DNA of 64,000 bases, taken from Certhia americana. Its lineage: Eukaryota; Chordata; Aves; Passeriformes; Certhiidae. The notes below the pieces were generated by a model. The model was not told the origin of the DNA, ran no database searches, and saw nothing but the letters and a program-made list of their open reading frames with translations. The translations under genes and the position numbers were made by a program. The stretch's first letter is position 1, and each line of letters starts with the position of its first letter. The stretch is taken from contig CM031857.1 of NCBI GenBank assembly GCA_018697195.1, positions 67,693,776-67,757,775 on the forward strand. The letters are read 5' to 3'. This document shows, piece after piece, positions 14,201 through 27,991 of the stretch.

Positions 14201-17200
14201 AAGGGAGAGATTACCCTATAGCTGTTTACTTAAAAACACAACGGCAAATAAATTTTACAGTGTTAAAGGATGATGAAAAATGATCTGAGAACCATTTGAG
14301 AATTTTTTCATGCCCTGCCAGTTTGATGGCCTAATTTGAGTAATGAGAAAATTTTTTTATGCCCTGTGTATGGACTCCGCAAATACCTGGGTTGCATATT
14401 TAGCATCACTGCAAGGATCCAATTTTCTACTATTTGTGATAAATATATACTACAGTGTCTGATAAATTATATTATCCACTTTAAGTTAAAAAAATGCATT
14501 CTAATATAAACAAAATTCAGAGTAGTTCACAGACCTTTATATGGGATGCCAATGGCCTTTACAGGATATCAGAAGAAAGATCTAAGGGTTCTTTTTAATC
14601 CTAGGATATTATAGGTATAAAATTTCACAGATTCAAAAGTGAATGAGTAGGTGATATAAGTGGCCACTCAAGGAGGAATCCTAACTTCACTGGAGTCAGT
14701 CTTCCTATTTCTTTCTGTCTTCATTTCTGCTTGAATTTTCTTAATAAACATTTTGAAAACTGTTTATGTCTGTTTGTTCTGCTTATTGGAGACAGCAGAA
14801 TTAGGCAGAGACTGCAAAGAATATGGCCATGTATGTCTGTTTCTGTCTATGACCACCTTATTTCTAAACATTTGAAACACAAATTCCTGATGTCCCCTCC
14901 TACAAAAGCACAGGAGCAGTTTGTCTATTGAATATATTCCTTTAATATTTCATATATGAAAATCCATTTTTACTGTGTCAATTAGTAGTTTCAGTGAATG
15001 AATATAGCTGGTCACCTGTTTAGAATCCAGTCTGACTGCAGAAGATATTCTACACTGGCAAGACCTGTGTGGAATGTGTGATATTAAACCCAGGAAAGTA
15101 GTTGCTAGCCTCCTGATGTGTAGCATAAAGACATATTCTAAAGAACTCGGCTGAATGACTCGTGCTTTCACAGAGCTATTCACCCAGAAGAAAAAGAAAT
15201 TACTGTGTAAATATTCCAGATTGTAGTATTATCTGGAATTTAACTTGATCAAAACAAACAAGAATCCTGTTTGAGGAAACAGTGGAAACAGGACAGGGAA
15301 ATTTTTCATGAAGAGTTTTCTGGTAGAAGAGGCTGGCTCTAGATGAAGAAGATTTCAATAAGTGGCCAGAACAGTACAATGGAGAGGGAAAAAATGGGTT
15401 CTGTGAGAAGTCTCCTCCAAAGTGATCTGCAGTGTCTCAAGGCAATTCCATTATTCTGTTGCGATTGATGGGATTTTTCTCTTGGCTTTACAGCAGCCAG
15501 GATCTCACTCTTGATGCTTATCACTCATGCTTGACCTTGCAGGCAAGGAAGTCATTGCAATTTAGAGTGCCTCAAAAAAGAACCTGTGCCACATGACTCT
15601 TGGGCTGAGTATGAAGACAGTCTTTATGTGTCAGAAAGGAAGAGATATACTTAATGCATCTGAAGTGCTTTAAAGTCAGATTTCTGTATCAGATCACTGT
15701 GTTTACAGAGCAGGAGGAAAGCTGGGCATGTCTGGATTTATCCCACGTGTTGACTCACAGCTACCCTATTCAGAGCCAAAACCACTCCTAGTAACACTTC
15801 CAGTCACCAACAGCAACTGCCAGCCAGCAAAAGTAGATAACAGCAGAGGTAAACTTCCAGTCTGCTTTAGCCTGAAAGCAGAATCTTGGTGGAAAAGGGA
15901 TTTTAACTGTTGGAAGTAGTAACTGGAGTCACATCAGGCATCCTCTAGTCAGTCTTCAGTTCAAGTCTTCAAAGGCTTTGTGAGCAGTGGAAGTTTTTGC
16001 ATCTGGAAAGCTCTCCTGAGCTACACTTTTCAGTGCCAAAATTGGTAAGTCCATGTTGTAGCAGTAAGCTTGTCTGAGGAACTTAAAATGGGAATTAATT
16101 TGAAATTTAAAAAAGGACATCTGTGCTTGACTTGCAGTGTTTTTCATATAATCTCTGTTTAATTTACAAGTAGAATTTCCCCTGTACTCCTGCCATGCGT
16201 AATGTGAGCTCTGACTGTCCTGAAAAGTCCTTTCTTTCTTCTTATTTCAAAACTAATATGCGAATTCTTTAAGATGCCATCATGAAACTGTTCAGTCATG
16301 TAGCCTGACTACTATAAATTCCCATTAATACAAAATCCAGTCTTTAAATACCTAGCAGATTTGGAATAATGGGATAAATTGAATGTGTGCCAGTATCTTC
16401 TGACACTATTTCAAGCAGACATGTTAGTAAATGTACACAAGAACCTCTTAAAATGTGTTAAACAATTCCTGTAGTTTATTTAGGAATTCATCACCTTTCA
16501 GTTTTAAGTGAAGGATGAGTGACACTCTTTTATTATATTGCAAGGAGATTTTCATGCTATTTAACATGTACCTTCTCTAAAAGATGACCATAATTATAAG
16601 GATTGGGATGACCACCTCATGAGGGACAAAGGACTAAGCTAGACACTATTTTTCCCATGGAATTTATTTATTTTTTAAACTCTCTTCAAAAATCTTTGAG
16701 GAAATGTACAGTAACTCACTGGCAGGTTTAGTTTAATGGCAACTGGCACTCAATTCCTCAAAACCTTTCCACAACCAAAGGTTTTACTTTATAATTGCAT
16801 TTATATCTTGACTTATTTAACCTTCATTGTATACATCATGCACTTCTTTCAGGAATGTGAACAGTAGGTTTATGCACCTATCTGATATTAGGTCTTTAAG
16901 CTTAGCTTAGCATTTGTTCCTCCAGAATTTAGAAAATGTGTTTGAAATCATTTTATCTAACTTACTGAATATATTTACCCAGTACATAGAAGATTATATT
17001 TTCTTGGATGTGGAGCAATAGTCTTAGTTACCCCCAAGCCTCAACGGGTTTCAAGTTTGGTTAAGATTTTGACTTGCATTCCATCAGTATGAATACTTGC
17101 TCTGGCATCTGAGCCAATTGCCTAAGTCACCTCAGGCAGTTGAAATCTGCTTCAGTTTGTAAAGTTGCCATGAGATATGAGTTGTCTGGACTTTTCTTGG

Positions 17201-17340
17201 TTAAAAGGTGGGCATAGATGCAGAACTTGGGCAAACATGCATAATGAAATTGAGCAGTTTATTGGAAATCAATACTGGAAACCAATGTTTTAGCTAAAGC
17301 AAAAAAATAATAGAAGCATTCGGAAGAAGAGAAAATGAAA
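8223..17340. other. Intergenic, no gene recognised
   Basis: About 9.1 kb of AT-rich sequence. A C/T-rich stretch at about 10970-11065 is pyrimidine-biased but irregular. No splice-linked exons, CR1 tails or LTR signals were seen. Confidence 0.6.
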
Positions 17341-17418
17341 CAGGGTAGCAGTCACAAATGAAATAACATGTCATGAACTCTAAATAAAACTATTTGTCCC
17401 TTGCTATTGTACCAGCTT
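17341..17418 (+). repeat. Diverged dispersed repeat, copy A
   Basis: Shares an order of words with 19400-19479: CAGGGTA, AAATGAAATAACATG, GAACTC or AAACTCT, AATAAAAC, and a closing ACCAGCT. The repeat family was not identified. The AATAAA near its middle could point to an LTR or retrocopy remnant. Confidence 0.55.
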
Positions 17419-19399
17419 CTTAACCCAGACCTCTCAAACTCTGCGGACAATACTGCAACGGTGGGGGATGACTAGGTCAGGCTCTTTTGAGGCTGCATAA
17501 ATCAAGACTATATCCTTTCAAATGAATGGTCCTACACCATTGATCTGGGAAGTAAGATGAGAAGGCCTGGATGTCCCATCCTGACCATGAATGCTTGGAC
17601 CAGAACTGCTGTTGTGTGTCTCACTTCTGCCTCGTGGTTTCCTGTGTAATGCCACATCATTCCTCCTCATTTCAGTGGGCTTTTGCTGCAGTTGCATACG
17701 GAGCCAAGTTTTCCACAAGCAACATAATATATAAAATATGGCTACCATCCAAAGCTAAATATCATTCCAGTTCTCTTTCCTGAGATGAAAAAAACCCAAA
17801 AAAACATCATGATGAAGAGTCTCCTAGAAGTGTCTGATAAAAGGAGCATAATTAGGGTAACTTTTCTAACTCTGATTTTCTTGTTGCGTAAGCAAGTGAA
17901 ACAAAAACATTGCATTTCTATTTTCGCTATGTTATTTCCTTAGAATCTATAACAAGGAAATGGCAGCAAACAAAAGCAACAACATATGCTCAACATAAAA
18001 TTGTGCTCAACTGCAATAGCAATAGAGGAAGTACTGCTATGTGTCTAATTTCCATGGAAATATTTGAAGAATAGCCAACAGAAATGTATCTGAGCACTCT
18101 GAATAAAGGTATCCCAAAATTTAAAGCAAGAAAATTAAAAATCAATTTTAAGAGGACTAAGGATAATATTTTCTACTATTCTTGTGTGAAAGAAGAGAGA
18201 ATGATAGAAGCCCCTCAACAAAATGCAGGGGATTTTAGCTGCCATTCCTCCCTTCTGGGATCTGTCATGTTTGCTGAGAAAAGCTCTCCCGTTTGTTATG
18301 CTGAAGGGTTGATAACGGGTCTTATTTTCATTGCTCTGTTCCCACCTAGTGCTCAAAGCGCACATTGCACCGAGCTGTACGTATGTTCTAGAATCCAGAA
18401 CGGCAATTCGGTGCCTCTCTCTGCTTTCAGGGCATCTGCAGGACAAATAAGCAAGTGTAAGATTAAATATCACTTTTATAAAAAGCACCAGTTCCCAGAA
18501 TAAAGTCTGTCAAGTGTCTGTCTTCACTGGTCTGTCAATATGGTCTTCACTGCATGATCTGTGCAGGAACAGGAGTGTCAGTTATTTGGCCTAACTCTTA
18601 GAATCTTTCTTGTGGATGCATTTTTTGGTGGCAGTTCTCTTGTTAACTGAAGATGAATGCATGTGAATAAAAAGGACCACACCACAGTAATTGGGAGACA
18701 TTCATTACTCTCACAGGCACAAGTGTGTGCTCAGGATGCAGTCTAGAAAGGGACAGCTAAGACATCTGAAAGCTCTGAGCTGGGCTCATTTGGATAGCCT
18801 TTCCCCATTTGGCTCAAGTTTTCAGTAACACAACTTGATTAAAAAACTTGATGGTGTTGTAGGATGAAAAAAAGGAGAGATTTTATGATGGACTATGAAT
18901 TTTTTTTATTTTTTTTTTTTTTCAGGAGGTTGAAAAGACAAGGCTAAAGACACAGCCCATGGATATATGTTGTCAAATGTAGCAGGAGGCTTATGGGCAA
19001 ATACAAGCATACATAGACAGGACAAGTGATGTTTTAAATTGATTTCAGTTTCTAAGACAAAATTTTTATGGCATATATGCTTATAAAAAGCAAAACAGCT
19101 AAATAACTCTTATCTGTTCCACCATCTGAAAAACACAGGATGGTTATTACTCCTGGTGTCTGACATGTGGGAAGATGGAACCTCCTGTTCCACAATTTGT
19201 AGTATGAACATTTTCTTTAGGAAAATGGCTTGAGCTCCTGCTTTTCCCTTGTGCTTTCTCTTTGAGCGTGTGCAAAATATGAATGAGTTACTGCCCAGAG
19301 TAAGAAACTGCAATGTCCTTGGTTTAGGAGAGTGTAGTAACCTCTGGTTTAACAGGTAGGAGGCAGCAGAGGGTGGGGTCACCTTTTCCTGGGTAAAAG
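17419..19399. other. Intergenic, with CpG-containing patch near 18.3-18.4 kb
   Basis: Mostly AT-rich. Around 18290-18420 several CpGs cluster (CCGTTT, AACGGG, AGCGCA, ACCGAG, TACGTA, AACGGC, TTCGGT). Open frames of 139 (+) and 117 (-) codons overlap there on opposite strands and match no family. T-run at 18901-18922. Confidence 0.5.
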
Positions 19400-19479
19400 C
19401 AGGGTACCAATCAAAAATGAAATAACATGCCAGAAACTCTGAATAAAACAAGAGAGGCCCCTTTGTATTACACCAGCTG
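19400..19479 (+). repeat. Diverged dispersed repeat, copy B
   Basis: Partner of 17341-17418, about 2.06 kb apart in the same orientation. Similarity stops at both ends, so this is a short repeat pair and not a long segmental duplication. Confidence 0.55.
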
Positions 19480-22400
19480 TGATAACATTTTTTTAATAAT
19501 AAAACTTCTACATCTCCTCTGGTTTATTAAGTGCCCAGCACTGACTGCTGCATTAGGCAACCCTGAAAGCCTGTATTGCACCAAACTCCTTTTATGTCTT
19601 CTGGATACTCCTCTCACAATTTAGATGTAAGTCAGACACCAAGCTATTTGCTTCAAGCCATGCAGATACCTCTACAGAGAAATATATGTATGTCAGTAGG
19701 GAACTCTGAGTACACTGACTTGACTACAGAATTTACAATTTTCTGGTTAGAGGCAACAGACAGGCTGAAGTTTTTTTACCGTTCCAGATTTTTTTATATT
19801 TAAATTTCATTTTACAGAACAACTTGTTTAACCTTTCAAAAGACCTAGTGCATAGGACTGTACAGGTCAGCATTTTTCTAGCAGAACCTCCTTGTTAAAA
19901 TACTGTACCTTTTTTTAACACTGTGAACATTGCTATGAGCTCTGAGCTACAAAATGGTTCAAGTTTACACCATTTTCTGTTATGTATGCAAACTTCTTGC
20001 TTGAATAATAAAATCAAAATTTATTTACAGTCAAATTTTCCTTATTTGTGAAATATTAATTAAATAATGCTTTTAATTGAGAATACATGGGGAGGTGTAA
20101 GTGAACAGTACTATTGTATTATACTGTTGGTACCTGAGCTCCCCATTCCTGAGAGAAAGTTTTCTGCATTGAAGCATAGATTTGCTTTGGATTGAGTCCT
20201 TAAATGATCTGGCAAGAAACTTAAACTAGGGAATGATTGCTGTGGATGTAACTTTGCAGTAGAGAAGGCAGCCCTTGAAGAGGGCAGGATCTGCATATGG
20301 GGTCTGCGAGAAAGTCCCACCCATCTGGAAGTAGCTGTTCTTGTCTTGGATATAGTAAGGTGAGGGGCTATTTTATCCTCTACAATTGCCCAGTCAGGTG
20401 AAGACTATCTGAGTCATTGTATCATTTCAGACAGAGTGTGTCTTTCCAAGGGGATAGAACATAAGACTCTGATCCAGGCGAAAAAAGTACTGCCTGTGTC
20501 TGAAAGCAACTATAAAACAGGTGCAAGCAGAATAAATCAATTTTTGAAAGAATGGGAAGCCTCAGTATTACCCAATATAATTAAAATTAATACTTTTACT
20601 TCTAAAAATTCTTTTGTAATAATATGTTTAGTATTTCTTGCCTAGTTCTTGCCCTGTCATCCTTCAAGGAACTGCTCTTGGCAAAATAAAAGCTTATTTC
20701 CTTGGAGGACTGTATTTATGTAAATGCTTAATAGATTGTGATTAAATTAAATTAGCATTATGTCTCCTCTTCAGACTTGTCTATATAGGCCTGTCCTGTG
20801 ATCTTTGCATTAATGAGTATTTGGATGACAATATGGCTTGGGTTTTTTAGGGATTTTTTTTTTTGGAGACTGCAGAAAATTAAATGAATTAAATAAATGA
20901 TCACACTTCAAAATGAGGGGTAAGCCTGCTTCAATATTTGGAACATTTCAGTAGCAATACCATAGTTTGAATCACTCTTTTCTGTTGCAAAGGCTGGTAG
21001 GAAGAACATTTCTGCTTTTAATGTTTTCATTTAGAGACGCATGGATACACTAGATTAGATCTACCCACCATCCAGGACAGTGATTTCTTTCTGACAGAGC
21101 CCTGAGGGAGATGCTTCAGAGGAAGGCGCAAGGACCTGCAGTCAGAAGTAAAAGCACTGCTCTTCCTCTAGTGTTAAAGTAATAAATCTGTCCATACAGC
21201 TTGAGCAACCTCCTGAAAATTCATCTTATGGTGCCAGAAATAATGAGTAAACCCTTCCCAGATTTTTCTGTCTATTGCACTGAGTGATTCTGAACTATGG
21301 CAGAAGTTCTCAAGTCTGATCCTTTTTTGAAGCTTCAGTGTAACAAAATGGAGTAGCTGCTGACTTGGAGGCACTGCATGGGGCTGGGAGGCAGGGGCAA
21401 CAATAACTGGGGCAGATCCCAAATTCACACCTGGACATGACTAGGCATGTTTACTGAAAATCACTATTGACTAAGAGAGGAGATCAGATATTTCCCTGTG
21501 TCTGTTATAAGGCAGTAATTTAACCCCTTATGTTTGGTGCTGCTTTGTGACAATTACAGAACTTGCTCTTTTCTTGGTCTTAATCTCAACTTTCTCCCTG
21601 AATTTAGGGATAGAACTTTTGAAGGTCTCAACAAATTAAAGGAGTTCGAGGGAGGTCAGACATAACCAGAGGATATGTGACCTCACCACACCAGTGACGT
21701 GCCTGCTACTTACACTCAAAGCTGAGTCAGGCCATCTCTGCCTGCCTTAAATAATGCATGGAGCCAGAGATCCCTGATTATGGAGACACCTGAAATTCCC
21801 TTTCCCTTTGTGCAGTCACCTAGGAGTGGTCAGTGACAATTACTGAGGGCAGAGTATGTCTTACATCTGGCTTGCAGGTGCCTTATTCTGAACTCTACCC
21901 ATCTGGAACCAGAGACAGGTGGGTGTTCACTACCATTTCCTCAAGATACTGACTAAGGACCACTCCATTAGCTACAAAATGATGAGAAAGTAATACAAAG
22001 GACATGTGGCCACCTTGGGATCTGGGACTCTGCATGAACAGCCCAGGGGCCAGATCTGAGACTCCTCCCAATTGTATGGTGGCACAGTTTTCAGGACAAC
22101 TATAGAGAAACCTTGTCATGTGGAACTTTCATTTCATACAGGACCATATTTAAGCTCAGTAAATTTATGTTTATATTATACATACATTAAATTTACTGTG
22201 GAATTAAAACACATAAAGTAGTGCTTAAGGTTTCTCTCATCTGCATACTATCTATGAAGTCTGCTTCTACTGTGTGGTCATATATTTACCTAAATGCATA
22301 TTCTGTACCTTGTTGATATATCAAAGTATTTTACCTTCCAAAGTACTACTGATAATGAGACACAGTCCATCTGTACTCAGATTAACTTGGATGTTCATCA

Positions 22401-23055
22401 CGGAGCAACTTCTCTAGTACTTAGACAAAACTGCAAGTGATTAAATACCTCAATATGCAATAAAACATGCCTGGTTATTTTGTCCATCTCCTTCACTTCT
22501 AATACAAATTTATGCTTACATTTAAACATATTCCTGTGTATGAATTTTTTATTTTGGGCTTCTAATATTATTTCTTTTTGCAAACTTTTTAATAGTAATT
22601 TCTGTCATAACAGAAGAATGAAAAAAAATCAGTAAATTTTAGTAATTGCAATAAATTATTTAGAAGGCAGTAATGACGATGGTTTACATTTAATTTACTT
22701 TATAATTATAGAGTTGCCAATGTATGGGTGATTACCTCCTTCCTTCTTGTTTGTTATTAAATGAAGGGTGCAAGGAAGCCCTTAATTTTTTTCTACATGG
22801 TTGTCAGGGATGGGATGTGGAAAGAATGAGAGAAAATGAGGAAGGAAGCAGGTTAACACTGTCACATGAAAAGAAAATGTATATAATTAAAGAGAGAAAG
22901 CATGGGCTTCTTTTCAAAGTTATTAATTTTGGCTTGGTCTTCCCTCTGGGGTAGTAGCAATTTATATGGTGTACAGGTTGCTTAAGGAGAAGAGAAATTG
23001 TCTTTCATCACAAGAAGCAGGGCAGTCTGTACTTTAGAAGGTAGAATCTAAATCT
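19480..23055. other. Intergenic, nothing recognised
   Basis: AT-rich sequence with short unremarkable open frames. No repeat hallmark or exon pattern. Confidence 0.6.
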
Positions 23056-23655
23056 ACTATCTAATCTGGTAAAGCCACCAGTGCTGTATGCCAGGGCTTA
23101 GTACTAGGGCAGATGCTGCTCTCCATACTAATGAGTGATCTGGACAAAAGAGCACAGTGCACCTTCAGCAGGTTCACAGATGATACAAACCAGGCAGACT
23201 GGCTGGTGTGCCAGTGGTTGTGCCACTATTCAGAGGGACCTCAACAAGCTGGAGAACTGGGCAGGGAAGGACTCTCAGCTTCTATAATGGTAAAGGCAAG
23301 CCCTTATATCTGTGGAGGAAAAATTCCAAGCACCAGTCAGTACATGCTGTGAACCCACTGGCTGGAAAGTTGCTTCGCTTAAAAGGTCCTTGGATTGAAA
23401 GTTTTCAGGAAATGGAAAACCATATAACCATGAGATACCAGTACACCCTTCACATGGCAAAAAAGGGCAGCAGCTTCCTGGTCTACATTAGTAAGATCAT
23501 TGCCAGCAGGATGAGGAAAAGGATCCTTTTTCTCTTCAACTTTGGTGAGGCCACATCTGGAGTACTGTGTCCAGTTCTGGAATACCCACTAAAAATGATA
23601 TGGTTAACTGGAGTGAGTCCAGTGCAGTGATGATTAAAGTACTGGAGCACATTTG
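23056..23655 (+). mobile_element. CR1 LINE fragment, end of ORF2 region
   Basis: Contains diverged CR1 reverse-transcriptase-end phrases in order: AGTGATCTGGACAAAAGAGC, TTCACAGATGATACAAACC, TTCAGAGGGACCTCAACAAG, AGTACATGCTGTGAACC, ATTGCCAGCAGGATGAGG, GGAGTACTGTGTCCAGTTCTGG. Stops and indels break the frame, so it is inactive. The open frames at 23113-23352 and 23208-23630 are remnants of this element. Confidence 0.92.
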
Positions 23656-25396
23656 ACTATGGAGGTCAGATGGCTTCTTTTAAACCTAAAGTGATAATAG
23701 TTTCTGTAACCTCAAATTTTACCCTTCCCAGCAGTGCATGAAAGATATCAAAGACCATTAATATGAAAAAAATCTTGATATCAGACAAAGTTACTCCATA
23801 TGGAAAAGGACATGAATTAGTAATAATTGGCAAATTACTCATATATACCAAATAATGTTTTTACTAACCTTTCCCATATGTATGTATGTAGAGATCTGAA
23901 CAAAGTGTGATTTGTAGATGAGAGAAAAACTAAGTACTTCAAGAAACTTTGGACACCCTCACAAAGGCCATAGATGTTTCCTTCTAAGTGTTAGAAAGTC
24001 CTTTCAATTGAAATCCTGTGGGAGATCTCTTGTATTAAAAACACTGTAGCTGTTAGGGCAGGGAAATTACTAATAACAATCACTAATAACAATATGACTG
24101 AATTTAGAGAGAGGTTAAAATATTGGTTTGGAGACAGGTTATTTTTTGTTCCAATGGTTACGAAATTAAGATGCTAACTTGAAAGAGTTGGTTTCCTGAC
24201 TGATGTAAACCACGCAATCACACTCTGGCAATGGAATGGAATATTTTTTCCTCCACATGTTTTGCTTCAGTTCTTTTGATTAGGAGTCTTGAAGTGAATT
24301 AAATCTTGATGTTTAGTGATCTGACCAAGGTAATCCAAGGGACTAGTTAGATAGCACAGCCAAGGGCAGGACAGGCCAGGCACAACTGTTACTTTCTGTG
24401 GGAATGTGGCACTAGATCAGTTTAAACTGATAAAAAACCGCACCCTTGCTGTTCACTGCAAAACCTATTGTCAACACCCATTTACTGGATCACTGCACTG
24501 AACAGTTAGATAAATAGTAGAGATACTGATTCATGACAATCTCTGTGGTGTTTCCTCAACATGTAGTCCCTGCAGTGATACCTTTGGCTGTTTAGGAGGC
24601 TGACCTTGGAAATCCCTGAGAAAAAATTATATTAAGTTATTACTGCTCTTGCCCTCGTGCCCAAAATTCCAAGTATTGCTTGTTTGTGGCATTGTCTTCA
24701 AATCACTTGGTTCCCATGTTTGCAATTCATCAATGCTCTTTTCTCATCCTCTGTGTTTGCCTTTCTTTGCTCCTTCTGCAGCATAATTCAGATATTAATC
24801 TGTCCCAAACACAAGCCATGTAGATGGAATAGCTGACATGCCATGCATTGTTCATGACATAGTTATTATGCAACATCACTTCTCATCCTGTCTCTCTTCA
24901 TTTGATTGCAGTTTTTCTAAAGGGTAGAATTTCTGGGCAAAGAATTGTCTATTTTTAATACAAACATCTCCACCATTGCTTAAAACCAGTAGGATATATT
25001 AATCTTCATTTACAAGGATACTGTTCTTGAAACCCATCATGACTCATGACCACTGCCATGGAGGATTTGCATTGTCAGTAAATAATATTAGACTGATCTT
25101 TGACATTTGAGATCCTTTCTTGCTTGCTTTCATTTTCTCTTTTACATTTTCTCCTTCATTCTTATTTTAAATCCTCTTCAGTTACTTTGATACTTCTTCC
25201 AAATTTCAGTCTCCTTCTGCTCTGTGTCTTCCAAGCAGTGACATAACATTTGCAAGTCATAACTCCACTCTGCCCTTTTCATGGACAAAATGTTGTTCTG
25301 GCAAACAATGATTTATGTGCAGGTCATGGTGCTCCCTTATTACCTTTAGAGGGGGGAATTTAAAAGATGTATTTACTTAAATAACTAAATACTGAA
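23656..25396. other. Intergenic, nothing recognised
   Basis: AT-rich sequence between two CR1 pieces. A small ACTAATAACAAT tandem pair occurs near 24069-24095. No gene evidence. Confidence 0.6.
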
Positions 25397-25570
25397 CAGG
25401 CTTCCCGGGAAGAGGTCATGGCACGAAGCCTGCCAGAGTTCAAGAAGTGTTTGGACAATGATCTCAGGCATGGGGTGTGGTTCTTGAGGATGTCCCATGC
25501 AGGGCCAGGAGTTGGACTCAATGATCCTGTGGGTCCCTTCCAGCTCAGGATGTTCTATGATTCTACCGGA
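25397..25570 (+). mobile_element. CR1 LINE 3' end
   Basis: Contains CAGGCTTCCCGGGAAGAGGT, CCAGAGTTCAAGAAGTGTTT, GAGTTGGACTCAATGATCCT, GGGTCCCTTCCAGCTCAGGA and the terminal TTCTATGATTCTA. This is the canonical avian CR1 3' UTR with a complete tail, strongly 5'-truncated. It is better preserved than the copy at 23.1 kb. Confidence 0.95.
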
Positions 25571-27991
25571 CCTTTTGGCATTGAATGTTTTTATTTTGTA
25601 GAATTTTGAATAGCACTGTAAGTACTATAGCATAATGACACAGGAGAGATAAATAAAATTAACAGATTTTCCTGCTTTGGGGAGAAAAAGTGATTTCAAA
25701 ATGTTGCCTAAAGAATAACATTGAATCCTTCCAAACAAAGAGTTCAGTGTTGTTTTAATAATGGCAAATAGTTTGCATAGACAGAATTTTTTATATGTAC
25801 TCTGCTCAGCTGATTCTATTCTCTTATTCTAATCAAGCTATCGAAATGGATATTCCAGACATCTCTTGTGAAATGTTTTTAGAAAGTTTGCTCTCATTCT
25901 CAGTTGGAATTATTCTTAGTTCCAGTAGGAGATCCAGAAGAAGGAAATATCCACCAGGTCTCCAAGGCTCAAAATCAGTGCTATGTATATAAAAGATTTA
26001 AAATTATGTCCATTCTCCATGCAAAACTTCTGAAAAACAAAAAATATTTAGGTTCAAAATCATGAGACTTTTCCAAGGTTCATGGGAACTTGCAGCCCAG
26101 AATTTATACTGGGGTTTCAGACCTTGAAGTGGTGGCCCCAGCAACACTATCAAATAACTCTGAGCAGACAAATTGTTTGATCCAGAAGCTGCTTGTCCTC
26201 ACCACAGCTATATTTTGCAGACAACCACAAGATTTTACTGGCATGTGTACTCAGCTCTACGAAGAGTGCAAAGAACAGCAATTCTGTCAGTTTCGTTTCC
26301 CCACTGTTGGCAAAAATAAAGAAAAAAAGGAGAGCAACAGTGTGACACATAACTGCTACACTAGATTTTGTGGTTTTGCTTGAACAGAGAGTCAGCGTGC
26401 AGCTCAGCTGTTTGTAACCACAGAAACAGAAAATGTTATTTGGAAGGAGGGAGGATGTACACCAAATCTACTATGTCTCAAATCTGACAGTGTTTCTTTA
26501 AAATGTTCTTAAACCTGTTTAACACACCCCTACTTTTCACCACTCCCTGGGAACATGCACCACTTATAGCAACTTGTAAATCAAGAAAAACCAAACCCAG
26601 CAATTTATTCTCCAGTGCACACTGGATATTTTCACACACCCAGCTTGGCTATATAATTAAGTTACAACAAAGCTCACTAGCTTGCAGCCTTCTGCTTCAA
26701 CCTAAAATGAGTCCAGCATCGTGAGTTTAGAAGTCTCAAATATTCTAGAGCAGAATTGCTTATTTTAAAATTATATTAAGAAAACTAAGAAAATATTTAG
26801 AATTCAAAGATTGTGTATGTATTGTATGTACATTGTTACATATAATTGTATGTACAATTCTGTGAGGTACTATTCACAAAGTCATGGAAGATGCCAAAAC
26901 TCATTTGCACTGTCTTATCTGAAGATCAGGGATCTGAACACAGTGAATATAGACACCTACAAGTAAAGCAGTTAAACCCTAAAATGCAAGTCTTATTGTT
27001 GCTATAGCTAGAGGAGTCAAATACAGAAAAATATAACATATTCTTTCTAAGAATAAAAGTAATATTTCCTTAGTACCCATGACTGAAAGGGATGAAACTT
27101 TCAGGAAAGCACAATATTTTTTTGTTTTTCTTTCTTCTTTCTTTTCTCATCTTACAATTTCTTTGTGTGTCAGACTCCTACATGTCCAGATTATACTTTT
27201 CTAGACACGTTTTCTGTGTAAGTGGCCACAATGCAGTAGGGGAGCGCATTTTTATAGATGTAGTAATGCTGAGGCTGAAGAATAAGTTTTGCAGCTTGAA
27301 TTTTGTCCAGATAGAGAGAAAAAAACCCCTGCATCCTTGTTTCATTTTCCTTTTATTTTGACAAAAAGCCATTGCATTCTGCAAGAGAAAAAAGTTGTTT
27401 GAAATCCTGCCATTACATAGAATTCATCTGACATGTATAGGTATCAACAGTGTAGATACCTAAATCTGACTCATCATTTTTACACTTCCTTTCAGCAGAG
27501 TGGAGAGAAATAGTAACTTCCACAGCCCAGTCCTCTGACCTACTTTAATCTGCATTTGTGTGAAATTACATTAGGGGTGTCCTGAGTGATAAATTTAGAG
27601 ATAGCTTGGAGCCTAGCTTTTGATGCACCCTGGCTTTTTTTGCTAAATAGGGCCTCTGATGGAAAGTCTTGCCCAGCTCTGAGGAAAGAAGTGTTTGAAA
27701 ATAGATGTCACTGGTTTGGTGTCTCCTTCATTGAGTAGAATTAAAATTATTTACTTACATATTAGTTGGCATTTAGCTTTCTCATAACAGCCTATATGAA
27801 GATCCAGAGAAACTTACACCTGAAATTACTGGGTTCTTCACATTATGCTCTTACTGCTCTGTGATCTGGAACCTGAGGAACTTATCTGGGTCTCTGTGAT
27901 TACATCCAGATAATTATAATAATTCTGGTCTGATTCTTCTTTCCCTTGTAATATCACCCAAATTATTTAAAAATCATCCCAGTTCAAATCA
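25571..27991. other. Intergenic, nothing recognised
   Basis: AT-rich sequence. Open frames at 26090-26383 and 27092-27361 are short, overlap frames on the other strand and show no domain. Confidence 0.6.

Noticed and set aside
23208..23630. 140-codon open frame
   Set aside because: It falls inside the decayed CR1 fragment in a frame broken relative to CR1 ORF2.
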